Assembly: GCF_010119615.1 (NCBI RefSeq) | Contig: NZ_QOVG01000006.1 | Coordinates: 186,001-250,000 of the forward strand | Length of the DNA: 64,000 bases | DNA from: Pseudoxanthomonas gei | GTDB lineage: Bacteria > Pseudomonadota > Gammaproteobacteria > Xanthomonadales > Xanthomonadaceae | Reading direction: 5' to 3' | Part shown: positions 38,966 through 48,714 of the stretch, piece by piece | How positions within the stretch are numbered: the stretch's first letter is position 1 | Layout: every line of letters starts with the position of its first letter | Notes under the pieces: generated by a model | Database searches by the model: none | Told to the model about the DNA's origin: nothing | The model's input: the letters and a program-made list of their open reading frames with translations, nothing else | Program-made: the position numbers and the translations under genes

Positions 38966-40502
38966 CGGTAATTTTTCGCGCTGGATCCTTTGCGACGGTC
39001 TTCGATTTTCCATCACCCATCGAATCCTTCCACAACTGCATCACCGCGTACGCCCGCCAGGGGCGCCAGCCCTCGGCGCGCGCGGTCAGCGCCTTCGCGG
39101 TAATCCGCGTTGCCTCCGCCTGTGTGGTAGCAGGACTGCCGGGAAAAGCCTTTTGCAGCACCAGGTCCTCGGCGGGAAACGCATCCGGATGGCCCAGCGC
39201 GCGCATGGCGATGTAGCTGGCTGTCCACGGACCAATCCCCGGCAGGGCGACCCAGCGGGACACGAAATCGTCCAGGGTGCGTTCGCCGTTGAAATCCACG
39301 CGGCCGTCCAGCACCGCGCGAGCCACCGTGCGTACCGTCTCGGCACGCGTGCGGGTCAGGCCGATGCGGCGGAGGTCGGCCTCGGCCAGCGCTTCGGGAG
39401 TCGGGAACAGGTGCGACATGCCCTCGGCGAAACCGACCGGCAGCGCTGCGCCAAATTCCTGCGCCAGTCGGGCGGTGAGGGTGCGTGCCGCAGCCACGCT
39501 GACCTGCTGGCCGATGATCGCGCGCATGGCGATCTCGAACCCATCCCAGCCACTGGGCAGCCGCAGTCCGGGACACTTCTTCAGCAGTGGCCGCAGGCGC
39601 GCATCGCGCGACAATGCCGCCGCGATTGCCCGTGGGTCGGCATCCAGGTCGAACATGCGCCGCAGCCGGCTGACGATGGGCAGCAGTTGCACCGAAGGCA
39701 CGCCGCGCAGTTCCAGCTGCAGCGCATGGTCGCCGCCAGGCCACGCGCTGACCCGCAACCAGCCGGGCGAAGCCGCCGGTCCGGTAACGCGCGCATAACT
39801 TTCGTGGTCGACCCGCTCCACGCCGGGGAGCGCACGTCCGCGCAGGAAATCCAGCATCGCGGTGAAGTCGTACGGCGGGCGGTAACCCAGCCGCAACACC
39901 AGCACTCCATCGGCTGCGGCCGCGGGTCGGCGGCGCAGATCGCGCGGCGCCATCCGATAGGCCTCAAGGAAGCTTGCATTGAAGCGGCGCAGGCTGCCGA
40001 AACCCGACGCCATCGCGATCTCGGTGATCGGCAGGGTGGTCTCGGTCAGCAGTTGCTTGGCGAACAGCAGGCGGCGGGTGCCGTGCACGCCAACCGGGGC
40101 GGCGCCCAGGCGCTCGACGAAAAGCCGTCGCAATTGCCGCTCGCCCAGGCCTACGCGTTCGGCCAGTGCCGACAGGGGCTGTTCGGCCAGCAGGCCCTGG
40201 TCGATCAGCGTCAGCGCGCGTGCCAGCACGGCGTCGCCGCGGCGCCACGCTCCATCGCTCGGCGACAGTTCCGGCCGGCAGCGCAGGCAGGGGCGGAAGC
40301 CGGCGGCTTCGGCCGCCGCCGCGTTGCCGTAGTAGGTGATGTTGGAAGGCTTCGGCGTGGGCGCCGGGCACACCGGCCGGCAATAGATGCCGGTACTTTT
40401 GACGGCGATGAAGAACAGGCCGTCGAAGCGCGCATCGCGGCTCAGTCTGGCCTGTTCGCAGACCTGCAGGTCCGGCAGTGACGGAGTGCTCTGGTATTCC
40501 AT
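38934..40502 (-). CDS. Ada-AlkA fusion (methyl-phosphotriester activator / 3-methyladenine glycosylase)
   Basis: The 522-residue protein combines two repair functions. At the N-terminus, the Ada-type zinc domain has CRPVCP and CLRCRP, whose Cys ligands receive methyl groups from DNA phosphotriesters. An AraC-like helix-turn-helix follows (LSALAERVGLGERQLRRLF and ITEIAMASGFGSLRRFNASF). The C-terminal two-thirds is AlkA: FEIAMRAIIGQQVSVAAARTL, the helix-hairpin-helix LPGIGPWTASYIAMRAL and the catalytic Asp in HPDAFPAEDLVLQKAF. The Cys69-type methyltransferase domain of E. coli Ada is absent; ogt next door can supply that activity. The last ten residues derive from the interspersed repeat. Confidence 0.93.
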   Translation of the reverse strand: MEYQSTPSLPDLQVCEQARLSRDARFDGLFFIAVKSTGIYCRPVCPAPTPKPSNITYYGNAAAAEAAGFRPCLRCRPELSPSDGAWRRGDAVLARALTLIDQGLLAEQPLSALAERVGLGERQLRRLFVERLGAAPVGVHGTRRLLFAKQLLTETTLPITEIAMASGFGSLRRFNASFLEAYRMAPRDLRRRPAAAADGVLVLRLGYRPPYDFTAMLDFLRGRALPGVERVDHESYARVTGPAASPGWLRVSAWPGGDHALQLELRGVPSVQLLPIVSRLRRMFDLDADPRAIAAALSRDARLRPLLKKCPGLRLPSGWDGFEIAMRAIIGQQVSVAAARTLTARLAQEFGAALPVGFAEGMSHLFPTPEALAEADLRRIGLTRTRAETVRTVARAVLDGRVDFNGERTLDDFVSRWVALPGIGPWTASYIAMRALGHPDAFPAEDLVLQKAFPGSPATTQAEATRITAKALTARAEGWRPWRAYAVMQLWKDSMGDGKSKTVAKDPARKITAVIPAKAGTQ

Positions 40503-40605
40503 GAGCGCAGGCTAGCACCGGTGAAAGTGCCGGACTCGCCGTTTTCGGACATCAATGCCATGGCACACCGCCACCCTCCAGGCCGATCTCCTGGACCCCG
40601 CCCGA

Positions 40606-41859
40606 TCAGTCGGTGGATCCGCCCGCAGGCGCCAGCGCCGGCAGCAAGGGTGCGATGTCACCGTCGTTATCGGGGGTATGCAGGTGCAGCAATCGGGTCA
40701 TGAGCGGGTACACGTCCACGTTGTCGAACGCGGCCAGGCGCACGCCCTTCCGGAACGCAGGTCCACGGGCGATGAACATGGCGCGCATCGAAGGCAGGGC
40801 CGGATCGTAGCCGTGCGAGCCGCGGGTGGTACCTGGCTTGCGTTTGGCGGCATCGACGGCAGGAAGCGCATCCCAGCCTTCGTCCATCTGGCAGACGATC
40901 GCCGGCACGCGGGGGTTGCTGCCGTAATGCCAGCGTGGCGGCAGTTCGCCCTTGCGCCAGCACTGGTAATGGTCGTGGCGGCCCAGCACGCGTGCTTCCA
41001 CGACCTCCGTTCGACCCGCGCGCGGGGAGATGCCGACCGACTGGCCGATGCTGACCACGGCCGCATCTTCCATCGGCACGATGTCTTCGACCGTCACCAC
41101 GTTTCCGGATTCCACGGCGGCCATGCCATGGTCGGAAACCAGGACCAGGTTCACCCGGTCCAGCGTGCGCGAGCGTTCCAGCGCACCGACCAGCATGCCG
41201 ATCGCCGCATCCACTTCGCGCACCGCCGCGCGGGTCTGGGGCGCATCCGGACCGAAGTCGTGCCCGGCGTTGTCCACCTGTTCCAGGTACAGCGCCACGA
41301 AGCGCGGGCGGGTGGCAGCGGGCTCCTGGAGCCAGCGCACGACATCCTGGATACGCCTGGCCGGTCCGATGTCCGGGTTGTACGGCACCCAACGGGTCGG
41401 GCGCACGCCATCGATCTCGGCGGCGCCGCCAGGCCAGGCCCAGACAGCGGTGCGCATGCCGGCCTTCTCGGCCTCGATCCAGACTGGTGCGGCGCGCCAC
41501 CAGCGACCGTCACCCACCGCGGCCAGGTCGGCGACGCGGAATGCGCCCAGTCCTTCTTCGCGCATGGTGTTGTGGACCACGCCATGATGGTCGGGCCGCA
41601 GGCCGGTGACCAGGGTGAAGTGGTTGGGAAACGTCAGCGCGGGATACGAAGGATTCATCCAGTCGGCGCGCACGCCCTGTTGCGCCAGTCGGTCCAGGTT
41701 CGGCGTGTCGCCCCGGTCCAGGTAATCAACCCGCAGGGCATCCACGGAAATAAGCAGCAGGGGAACGGGTTCCGCCGAGGGTAGGGGGCGTGTGGTGGTG
41801 CAAGCCGCCAATGCAAGCAAGGCGGCCAGCCACGCGACCCTGTCGAATGGCAGGCGCAT
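40606..41859 (-). CDS. Ectonucleotide pyrophosphatase/phosphodiesterase-like lipoprotein
   Basis: The 417-residue product starts at MRLPFDRV (41859), which gives a lipoprotein signal (LALAACTTT). It is an alkaline phosphatase-superfamily enzyme of the NPP type. ISVDALRVDYL and the metal/nucleophile motif YPALTFPNHFTLVTGLRPDHHGVV (Thr nucleophile in LTFPNHF) are followed by SDHGMA and SHGYDP metal ligands. An NPP of this kind from Xanthomonas hydrolyses nucleotide phosphodiesters. The metal ligands are all present. It is anchored to a membrane and probably acts in the periplasm. It is divergent from a small secreted protein with 56 bases between starts. Confidence 0.9.
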   Translation of the reverse strand: MRLPFDRVAWLAALLALAACTTTRPLPSAEPVPLLLISVDALRVDYLDRGDTPNLDRLAQQGVRADWMNPSYPALTFPNHFTLVTGLRPDHHGVVHNTMREEGLGAFRVADLAAVGDGRWWRAAPVWIEAEKAGMRTAVWAWPGGAAEIDGVRPTRWVPYNPDIGPARRIQDVVRWLQEPAATRPRFVALYLEQVDNAGHDFGPDAPQTRAAVREVDAAIGMLVGALERSRTLDRVNLVLVSDHGMAAVESGNVVTVEDIVPMEDAAVVSIGQSVGISPRAGRTEVVEARVLGRHDHYQCWRKGELPPRWHYGSNPRVPAIVCQMDEGWDALPAVDAAKRKPGTTRGSHGYDPALPSMRAMFIARGPAFRKGVRLAAFDNVDVYPLMTRLLHLHTPDNDGDIAPLLPALAPAGGSTD

Positions 41860-41915
41860 AGGCAATGTTGGTCTGTTGGAATGCAGCAAGCTTGGCAGAG
41901 TTCAGGGAGAGTCGC

Positions 41916-42509
41916 ATGACACACTTTCGGTGTATTGCCTTGTCCATCGCCCTGGCCATGCCGTCGCTGGTCGCCATTGCCAGCGGCCATGAGGAGCTTG
42001 CTTCGGGCCCGGCGGCTCCTGGAGCGAGTGAGCCCGGAGCCAGTGATACCGCAACGGGCGATCCCGCGGCGCAGGCATCGCGCTGCCAGGTCTGGCAACG
42101 GGAGCTCGATTTTGCCCGCTCCGTCGCCAGCCACGACCGTGCCGCCTTCGCCGCGCTGGTCCATCCACGGGCCGCATTCGGGGTCAGCCGCAAGCCGACC
42201 CTGGGCCGCGAAGCCATCGTTGCCGAATGGCAGGGCATCATCGACGGCAGCGCGCTGAAGCTGGAGTGGTATCCCGACGTGGTCACCGTCGGCGGCGACG
42301 GCGACACCGCTTATTCCAGCGGTCCGGCGCTTTACCAGGATCCGAAGACCGGGGCCTACCGGCACGGACGCTTCGGCTCGGTCTGGCAACGCGACACCGA
42401 TGGCGCGTGGCGGGTGATATTCGATGATGGTCTCAAGCCACAGCCCGCGGATGCCGCAGCGGTTCAGGCTTTCCACAATGGCAGGCGGGGCGATTGCCCC
42501 GCGGGCTGA
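41916..42509 (+). CDS. Exported SnoaL/DUF4440-like (NTF2-fold) protein
   Basis: The 197-residue product has a signal peptide (MTHFRCIALSIALAMPSLVAIA). A Ser/Ala/Gly-rich linker leads to a compact alpha+beta domain with the NTF2-like pattern QRELDFARSVASHDRAAFAALVHPRAAFG. GSVWQRDTDGAWRVIFDDGL follows, and the C-terminal WRVIFDDG strand is characteristic. It has no clear catalytic residues; such domains bind small ligands or act as hydratases. The AGGGAG ribosome site is in place. Confidence 0.82.
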   Translation: MTHFRCIALSIALAMPSLVAIASGHEELASGPAAPGASEPGASDTATGDPAAQASRCQVWQRELDFARSVASHDRAAFAALVHPRAAFGVSRKPTLGREAIVAEWQGIIDGSALKLEWYPDVVTVGGDGDTAYSSGPALYQDPKTGAYRHGRFGSVWQRDTDGAWRVIFDDGLKPQPADAAAVQAFHNGRRGDCPAG

Positions 42510-42612
42510 TGCTGCCGCATCAACGCATGCGGCGTGGTTTGCGACGGATACAGCCGCACGGGCGTATCAAGGGCAAGACGATAGCGCAGGCCGCGCTGCC
42601 CAGGAGGTTTCC

Positions 42613-42936
42613 ATGAAACACATCACCCTTGTCGCTACGCTGTTCGCCGTGGCATTCGCCGCGTCGGCTCAGACCTCCCCACCTGCGACTTCGCCAGCAC
42701 CTGTCGAAGCCGCCGCCAGCAACCCGGATGCCGTCGAAGCGCCAGCGGGCGAGGACGCTGCCAGCGATCGCGGCTGCCTCAAGGAAACCGGCTCGCGCAT
42801 CGCGCCCACCCCGGATCGCAAGGGTCGCAAATGCATCAATGCCAGCGGTCGCGCCTACGACCGCAAAGATATCGACCGGACCGGCGCCATCGACCTGAAG
42901 GACGCGCTGCGCAGGCTGGATCCCGCGGTGCACTGA
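42613..42936 (+). CDS. Small exported protein, unknown function
   Basis: The 107-residue product has a signal peptide (MKHITLVATLFAVAFAASA-QT). A Pro/Ala linker leads to a conserved-looking domain with two Cys: GCLKETGSRIAPTPDRKGRKCINASGRAYDRKDIDRTG. The region GCLKETGSRI and the Cys pair suggest a disulfide-stabilised turn. The C-terminal IDLKDALRRLDPAVH is helical. CAGGAGG before ATG 42613 confirms the start. Role unknown. Confidence 0.72.
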   Translation: MKHITLVATLFAVAFAASAQTSPPATSPAPVEAAASNPDAVEAPAGEDAASDRGCLKETGSRIAPTPDRKGRKCINASGRAYDRKDIDRTGAIDLKDALRRLDPAVH

Positions 42937-42961
42937 TACGGGGATCTAGCCTTGGAAACGG

Positions 42962-42992
42962 AAACGCCCGGTAATCCCGGGCGTTCCTTTTG
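42962..42992. terminator. Terminator after the small secreted protein, shared with the ThuA gene
   Basis: A nine-base-pair hairpin (AACGCCCGG / CCGGGCGTT) with a five-base loop is followed by CCTTTT. It sits between two convergent genes. Confidence 0.7.
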
Positions 42993-42998
42993 GGCGGG

Positions 42999-43727
42999 TC
43001 AGCATTCCGCGCTTAGCCCCGCCGCGTAGCGCAGCCCGCGTCGCAGCTGCATTTCAAAGCGTGGGTCCGCGTACAACGCCGCCGCATGTCCCAGACCGGT
43101 GTACCAGGCCCGCCCACCGTCGAATCCGTGGCACCAGGCAACAGGATGGTCTTCGCCCATGGCCCCGCCGGTGTAATCGGCCTCGCGTACCGTTGCGGTC
43201 ACCGCCACGTTGGCGCGCGGATTGCTGCGGTAGTTGTAGATTTCGTCGGTCACCGTCCACGCAATTCCGGTCGCAACGCCGTCGTGTTCGAACACGACAC
43301 GCGTGGTCTGCAAGCCGGGCGGATGGCTCTTGAACCAGGCGCCGACCAGTTGTCCGTACCACGGCCAGTCGTATTCGGTATCGGCGGCCGCATGGATGCC
43401 CATGAAACCACCGCCGGCGCGGATGAAGCCTTCCATCGCCGCCTGCTGGGACTCGTCCAGCACGTCCAGGGTAGTGTTGGCGAAGACGATGGCCTGGTAG
43501 CGCTTGAGCAGCCCGGGATCGAAGGTCGCCGCCTCGGTGTGGTCCACCTGCATGCCTTCCTGCGCGCCCAGCCGTTGCAACGCAGCAACCGCGGCGGGAA
43601 TGGAATCGTGGCGCCAGCCCGCGGTCTTGGTGAACACCAGCACGCGCGTGCGCGGTTGCACGCTCGCGCAGGCCTGCAGGCACAACGCGAGCAACACGAT
43701 CACAGCGGTCAGGGCGGGGCGGCGCAC
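42999..43727 (-). CDS. ThuA-domain lipoprotein
   Basis: The 242-residue product has a lipoprotein signal ([11 protein letters not shown]). The ThuA-like domain (PF06283, glutamine amidotransferase-like fold) follows: [65 protein letters not shown] and [21 protein letters not shown]. ThuA proteins act on sugars such as trehalose and its derivatives, or on secreted sugar hydrolysis products. The substrate cannot be told here. It is divergent from hutU with 71 bases between the starts. Confidence 0.88.
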   Translation of the reverse strand: MRRPALTAVIVLLALCLQACASVQPRTRVLVFTKTAGWRHDSIPAAVAALQRLGAQEGMQVDHTEAATFDPGLLKRYQAIVFANTTLDVLDESQQAAMEGFIRAGGGFMGIHAAADTEYDWPWYGQLVGAWFKSHPPGLQTTRVVFEHDGVATGIAWTVTDEIYNYRSNPRANVAVTATVREADYTGGAMGEDHPVAWCHGFDGGRAWYTGLGHAAALYADPRFEMQLRRGLRYAAGLSAEC

Positions 43728-43798
43728 GGCCCAAGTCTGCCACGACCTGCGGGCGCTGCTGCGATAATCCGGTCATCACGTCCAGCAGGCCCGAATCC

Positions 43799-45472
43799 AT
43801 GTCCGACCCACGCCACGATCCGTCCCGCGTCATCCGCGCCCCGCGCGGCAGCCAGCTCAACTGCAAATCCTGGCTCACCGAGGCCCCGTACCGGATGCTG
43901 CAGAACAACCTGGACGCGGAAGTGGCCGAAGATCCAACTTCCCTGGTGGTCTACGGCGGCATCGGCCGGGCGGCGCGCGACTGGGCCTGCTACGACGCGA
44001 TCCTGGAGTCGCTGCGCAACCTCGATGACAACGAAACGCTGCTGGTGCAATCGGGCAAGCCGGTGGGCGTGTTCCCCACCCATGCCGATGCGCCGCGCGT
44101 GCTGATCGCCAATTCCAACCTGGTGCCGCACTGGGCCACCTGGGAGCACTTCCACGAGCTCGATAGGAAGGGCCTGATGATGTACGGGCAGATGACCGCC
44201 GGCAGCTGGATCTACATCGGCAGCCAGGGCATCGTCCAGGGCACCTACGAAACCTTCGTGGAAATGGGCCGCCAGCATTACGACGGCAACCTGAAAGGCA
44301 GGTGGATCCTGACCGCCGGCCTGGGCGGCATGGGTGGCGCGCAGCCGCTGGCGGCCACCCTCGCTGGCGCCTGCAGCCTGACCATCGAATGCCGGCAGAA
44401 GAGCATCGACATGCGCCTGCGCACGCGCTACGTGGACGAGCAGGCCAGCGACCTGGACGACGCACTGGCCCGCATTCGCGCCTACACCAAGGCCGGCGAG
44501 GCCAAGTCGATCGCCCTGCTGGGCAACGCCGCCGAAATCCTGCCGCAGCTGGTCCGCATGGGCGTGCGTCCGGACGCGGTCACCGACCAGACCAGCGCGC
44601 ACGACCCGGTGCACGGCTACCTCCCGATCGGCTGGAGCGTGGAGACGTGGCTGGCCGAGCAGAAGGTGGAACCCGAGCGCGTGCGCGACGCGGCCAAGCA
44701 GTCGATGCGCGTGCACGTGGAAGCGATGCTGGAGTTCGAGAAGCAGGGCATCCCCACGTTCGACTACGGCAACAACATCCGCCAGATGGCTTTCGACGAA
44801 GGCTGCAAGAACGCGTTCGATTTCCCCGGCTTCGTGCCGGCCTACGTACGTCCGCTGTTCTGCCGCGGTGTCGGCCCGTTCCGCTGGGTGGCGTTGAGCG
44901 GCGATCCGGAAGACATCTACAAGACCGATGCGAAGGTGAAGGAGCTCATCCCCGACGATGCGCACCTGCACCGCTGGCTCGACATGGCACGCGAGCGCAT
45001 CAGTTTCCAGGGCCTGCCGGCGCGCATCTGCTGGGTCGGCCTGGGCCTGCGCAACAAGCTGGGCCTGGCCTTCAACGAGATGGTCCGCAACGGCGAATTG
45101 AAGGCGCCGGTGGTGATCGGTCGCGATCACCTTGACTCGGGCAGCGTCGCTTCGCCGAATCGCGAGACCGAGGCGATGAAGGATGGCAGCGATGCAGTGT
45201 CCGATTGGCCGCTGCTGAATGCGATGTTGAACGTGGCCGGTGGTGCGACCTGGGTGTCATTGCACCATGGCGGCGGAGTAGGGATGGGCTACTCGCAGCA
45301 CTCGGGCGTGGTGATCGTCTGCGATGGATCGGTCGAAGCCGACAAGCGGATTGCGCGGGTGTTGTGGAACGATCCGGGCACCGGGGTAATGCGGCATGCG
45401 GATGCGGGGTATGAAGTGGCGAAGCAGTGTGCGCGGGAGATGGGGTTGAAGTTGCCGATGGTGGGGGTGTGA
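43799..45472 (+). CDS. hutU: Urocanate hydratase
   Basis: HutU converts urocanate to imidazolonepropionate with tightly bound NAD+, the second step of histidine breakdown. The 557-residue protein has the family length. [13 protein letters not shown] and [15 protein letters not shown] are NAD-binding motifs, and [16 protein letters not shown] is a family segment. The [15 protein letters not shown] region contains the catalytic Cys. [16 protein letters not shown] is near the C-terminus. HutI and HutF are 13 kb and 6 kb upstream; hutH and hutG are not in the window. Confidence 0.96.
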   Translation: MSDPRHDPSRVIRAPRGSQLNCKSWLTEAPYRMLQNNLDAEVAEDPTSLVVYGGIGRAARDWACYDAILESLRNLDDNETLLVQSGKPVGVFPTHADAPRVLIANSNLVPHWATWEHFHELDRKGLMMYGQMTAGSWIYIGSQGIVQGTYETFVEMGRQHYDGNLKGRWILTAGLGGMGGAQPLAATLAGACSLTIECRQKSIDMRLRTRYVDEQASDLDDALARIRAYTKAGEAKSIALLGNAAEILPQLVRMGVRPDAVTDQTSAHDPVHGYLPIGWSVETWLAEQKVEPERVRDAAKQSMRVHVEAMLEFEKQGIPTFDYGNNIRQMAFDEGCKNAFDFPGFVPAYVRPLFCRGVGPFRWVALSGDPEDIYKTDAKVKELIPDDAHLHRWLDMARERISFQGLPARICWVGLGLRNKLGLAFNEMVRNGELKAPVVIGRDHLDSGSVASPNRETEAMKDGSDAVSDWPLLNAMLNVAGGATWVSLHHGGGVGMGYSQHSGVVIVCDGSVEADKRIARVLWNDPGTGVMRHADAGYEVAKQCAREMGLKLPMVGV

Positions 45473-45564
45473 AGTACCCATACGCAGGTCCCGCGGACAG
45501 CGCAGGTCAATCAACTACATGCGCTTCAGCCCTAGCGCGTCAAGCATTGCGATCTGGGGAAGCC

Positions 45565-47004
45565 ATGAAACGGGCTGTCGTCAGTTTCATGGTTGTCGCT
45601 TCACTATTGCTCTCCAGCACTGCCCCGGCACAGGAGCCGGCAGCAGAGTTGGACAGGGACAAGGCCGTGCGTTATGCGCGCGCGCTCGAACAGCAGCCGC
45701 TCGATCCGATGGCGCCGCAGATGCGTTCCTGGCTGATGCGCTGGTTGGTGCAGACGCGTGAGGTCACTGTCCTGGTGTGCGACATCCTCGGGCCGATACC
45801 AAAGAAGGATGTGCATTTTGGGCCTGAGCTGCTTGTGCAATACATGGCCGGAAACGCCGTATTCCAGCTGCAGAATCCGGAGAGCAAGACCGATCCCGTA
45901 AAGCCGCAGCTTGCAGGACTAGCCAGCATGCTGCTCGCGTATGAGGTGGTCCTGCAAGCAAATCCCGCGGCGCGGATACCGCTGTATGACAGCTGGATCG
46001 CGAAACAGGCGAAGGGAGTCCTCGAAGCCGAGCGAGAAGCCGCGATACGTGGGCATTGTTCAGAGCCTTCCACCTCATCCCAGGCGAGCGCGGCAGACGC
46101 GCCCAAGGTTGCCGCAGTAGGAACCAAGGCGCCGTTCCTGGGCGGCTTCCTTCGCGAGACGCGCATCTTGTACCCGTTGAAGCTAGGTAATTGGGAGGCA
46201 CAGAACGAGAAGCGCTACGACGATGTGTCCGATGGCGTGTCGGTACGATATTCATCAGAAGCAGAGACCGCCGGCTGGCTTGACTTGTTCGTCTATCCCA
46301 TGGGAACCGTCACCCCGGAACAGGTGCTTGGCATTGCCCAGCGGGAGCGCGAGTCGCTGATCCTTACGTGGCTGAAAGGGTCAAAGTCGAAAGACAAGGA
46401 CATCTCTGAACTTCGCTCGCTTCAGCTGGCCACAGGTCCCAGCGACCTGGATGGAAAAGCATCGCCAGTCACCGCATATTCGGTGGATCTTGCCTACAAG
46501 TCGGGTGAGGCGCGCCTCAATTCGGCCATGGTCGTCCTGTTCCATCAGCTGTACATGGTCAAGGCACGTTTCAGCGTCAAAGAAGAAGCCCATACGCGGA
46601 GTCAAGTGCGGGAGTCGCTTGAGCGTTTCGCGACGGAGCTTCTGCCGCGGCTGACGATCGCCAGCACGGGCGCCTGCTGGATGCCACTGCCCGTAGAGCA
46701 TCTGGCCGATGGGGCGAAAGCGCCAGTCGGACACACGCTAGCTGTGGAGGAGGGAGGTGTCGGCATCGTTTATCTGTATCGAGACCGCATCCTTGCCCGC
46801 GATCCAGCCGGTCCAGCGGTCGATATGGCTATGAGGATGGGCCTGGAATTGCAGGGTCGCCTGTATTCGGGTTGCAATGGCGCCGAGCCCATGAACCCGA
46901 ACGTGCCGGAGGGCATGCGTGAGATCCGCATCGAGTATCGGGCGCCTGCAGACAGCCCGCCGCCTGCAGATAGATTGCGTTCTTCCCAACGCGCGGTCGG
47001 TTGA
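45565..47004 (+). CDS. Exported protein of unknown function (479 aa)
   Basis: ATG 45565 gives a signal peptide (MKRAVVSFMVVASLLLSSTAPA-QE). The N-terminal half (about 30-200) is helical with the segment KAVRYARALEQQPLDPMAPQMRSW and a Cys in VTVLVCDILGPIP. The second half begins at about 225 (RYDDVSDGVSVRYSSEAETAGWLDLFVYPMG), looks beta-rich and contains the segment YSVDLAYKSGEARLNSAMVV. Base composition is less GC-rich than the neighbours, with more varied codons. I do not recognise the family, and there is no clear catalytic motif. It may have been acquired after hutU. Confidence 0.75.
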   Translation: MKRAVVSFMVVASLLLSSTAPAQEPAAELDRDKAVRYARALEQQPLDPMAPQMRSWLMRWLVQTREVTVLVCDILGPIPKKDVHFGPELLVQYMAGNAVFQLQNPESKTDPVKPQLAGLASMLLAYEVVLQANPAARIPLYDSWIAKQAKGVLEAEREAAIRGHCSEPSTSSQASAADAPKVAAVGTKAPFLGGFLRETRILYPLKLGNWEAQNEKRYDDVSDGVSVRYSSEAETAGWLDLFVYPMGTVTPEQVLGIAQRERESLILTWLKGSKSKDKDISELRSLQLATGPSDLDGKASPVTAYSVDLAYKSGEARLNSAMVVLFHQLYMVKARFSVKEEAHTRSQVRESLERFATELLPRLTIASTGACWMPLPVEHLADGAKAPVGHTLAVEEGGVGIVYLYRDRILARDPAGPAVDMAMRMGLELQGRLYSGCNGAEPMNPNVPEGMREIRIEYRAPADSPPPADRLRSSQRAVG

Positions 47005-47051
47005 CGGATGCCGCCAGGCCGCGTCCGTACATCCCATAGCGCCGTAGTGAC

Positions 47052-47085
47052 GTAGCCCGGGTAGAGCGCAGCGAAACCCGGGGCT
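47052..47085. repeat. REP-like hairpin (CCCGGGTAGAGCGCAGCGAAACCCGGG)
   Basis: The repeat has CCCGGGT and ACCCGGG arms around TAGAGCGCAGCGAA, in the 3' region of the unknown exported protein gene. This class of hairpin is common in gammaproteobacterial intergenic regions. Confidence 0.7.
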
Positions 47086-47173
47086 CTTGATCTGGATCTT
47101 GCAGACCGGACACGTTGGTTGATATCGACAGTCTCGCCCTGGAATCTCGACAGATCCCGTAAGTCGGGCATCA

Positions 47174-47238
47174 TGCGGCGGGCTTGAGCCCTCCCTATGG
47201 GTGATGGGGAAAATAGGGTGGGCTCAAGCCCACCGCAT
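47174..47238. repeat. Inverted pair of REP elements upstream of the RAYT
   Basis: Two 26-base copies face each other: ATGCGGCGGGCTTGAGCCCT on the plus strand at 47174-47199, and its inverted relative at 47213-47238 (TAGGGTGGGCTCAAGCCCAC). Each is itself a GGGCTTGAGCCC-type hairpin. This inverted arrangement is the BIME form that RAYTs mobilise. Confidence 0.88.
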
Positions 47239-47350
47239 GGTGCATGGGTGTCGGGGCAGGTGAAGCGCTTCGCATCTGACGGCAATTTCCTACATCGCCC
47301 TCTGGCATAGGCCGATGGTATCGGGTGCACGGCCTCGCCATCCTCGCGGC

Positions 47351-47878
47351 ATGCCCAACTATCGCCGCGTCTGGGTGCCGGGCGGCACCTTCTTCTTCAC
47401 CGTCAACCTGCTGGAGCGGCGGAAGCACCGGCTGCTGGTGGAGCGCATTGACGACCTGCGCGCCGCGTTCCGGGATGCTCAACGCGCGCGCCCCTTCGAA
47501 GTGATCGCCATCGTGGTCATGCCCGAACACCTGCATTGCCTGTGGCAGTTGCCCGAAGGCGACGCCGACAACGCGGATCGCTGGGCACGCATAAAATCCG
47601 GATTCACCCGTCGACTCCCGAAAACCGAACGTCGCTCCGATGCACGCATTGCAAAACGCGAACGGGGTATCTGGCAGCGACGGTTCTGGGAACACATGAT
47701 CGTTGACGAAGACAGTCTTCGGAATCACATCGACTACATCCACATCAACCCGGTCAAGTACGGTTACGTGCGCCGGGCCGTGGATTGGCCGTTCTCCTCG
47801 CTGCATCGGTACATCGCGTCGAGCCGACTGCCGATGGATTGGGCCTGCGATCCCGGGTTGACCATTCGGCGGGCTTGA
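47351..47878 (+). CDS. REP-associated tyrosine transposase (RAYT)
   Basis: The 175-residue protein belongs to the IS200/Y1 transposase superfamily (RAYT group) that cuts and moves REP sequences. It starts at MPNYRRVWVPGG (47351). VIAIVVMPEHLHCLWQLPEGD contains the HxH metal motif (EHLH). The catalytic Tyr is in HIDYIHINPVKYGYVRR. RRFWEHMIVDEDSLRNHIDYI is the family segment, and PFSSLHRYI is near the end. The frame is intact. REP copies flank it on both sides (47174-47238 and 47864-47890), and its own stop codon lies inside a REP, so the C-terminal RRA is encoded by repeat DNA. Confidence 0.92.
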   Translation: MPNYRRVWVPGGTFFFTVNLLERRKHRLLVERIDDLRAAFRDAQRARPFEVIAIVVMPEHLHCLWQLPEGDADNADRWARIKSGFTRRLPKTERRSDARIAKRERGIWQRRFWEHMIVDEDSLRNHIDYIHINPVKYGYVRRAVDWPFSSLHRYIASSRLPMDWACDPGLTIRRA

Positions 47879-47890
47879 GCCCGCCCTATG
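47864..47890. repeat. REP element containing the RAYT stop codon
   Basis: ATTCGGCGGGCTTGAGCCCG and its right part CCCTATG lie across the end of the RAYT gene. The TGA of the gene is the central TGA of the repeat (GCTTGAGC). Confidence 0.88.
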
Positions 47891-47988
47891 GGACCTGCAG
47901 GGTCGATGCGCGGGTGACTTGTGGCAGGCGCACACCAATACGATCGCGGTTAGGTTGCAGCACAGCGCTCCCTTCGCAGGAACTGGCA

Positions 47989-48714
47989 ATGACAGAACGT
48001 CTGCTCGATATGCCACCCAAGCTTGCGGCCAGGGTCGCCGGGTTTCTTTACCTGCTGGTCATAGCGGGCGGCCTGTTCGCGCAGGTCTTCGTCCGCGAGC
48101 GATTGATCGTGGCCGGAGATGCCGCAGCCACGGCGCAAAACCTGCTCCAGCGCGCGACTCTCTACCGACTGGGCTTCGGCGTACACCTGTTCTACCTGCT
48201 TTGCGCCATCGTCTTGGCCCTGATCCTTTACGAGATGCTGCGCCGGGTATCCGCCAGCCTGGCCCTGCTGGCCCTGGGCTTCGACCTGGTCGCGATTACG
48301 GTGGAAGGAATCCACCTGCTGCATCATCTCGCGCCGCTGCTGATGCTGACCGATAGCGGGCTTGCGGGGATTGACTCCAGCCAGCTGCAGGCCATGGCAT
48401 ACGCGCAGGCGCGGTTGTTCGCCTACGGTTTCGGAATCAGCCTGGTGTTCTTTGCCGGGTTCTGCATCGTGGCCGGCGCACTCATCTACCGCTCGCGCTT
48501 CCTGCCGCGCACGCTGGGCGTGATGATGGTCATCGCGGGCATCTGCTACCTGACCAACAGCTTCGCGCTTTTCCTCGCACCAGCGCTCGCGTCGTTGCTG
48601 TTTCCCTACATCCTGATGCCGTGCCTGCTCGCGGAACTGTCGCTGGCCCTCTGGCTGCTGGTGAAGGGAATCGAGACGAATACTGCAGAGGTCGGCTTCG
48701 TGCGGCGTGCTTGA
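47989..48714 (+). CDS. DUF4386-family membrane protein
   Basis: The 241-residue inner-membrane protein has about six hydrophobic helices and opens with PKLAARVAGFLYLLVIAGGLFAQVFV, the DUF4386 N-terminal motif. Family length is about 230. No function is established for the family; it may be an ion or small-molecule channel or a stress-linked protein. The ribosome site AGGAA is six bases before ATG 47989. Its C-terminus VRRA and stop lie inside a REP repeat, as for the RAYT. Confidence 0.85.
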   Translation: MTERLLDMPPKLAARVAGFLYLLVIAGGLFAQVFVRERLIVAGDAAATAQNLLQRATLYRLGFGVHLFYLLCAIVLALILYEMLRRVSASLALLALGFDLVAITVEGIHLLHHLAPLLMLTDSGLAGIDSSQLQAMAYAQARLFAYGFGISLVFFAGFCIVAGALIYRSRFLPRTLGVMMVIAGICYLTNSFALFLAPALASLLFPYILMPCLLAELSLALWLLVKGIETNTAEVGFVRRA

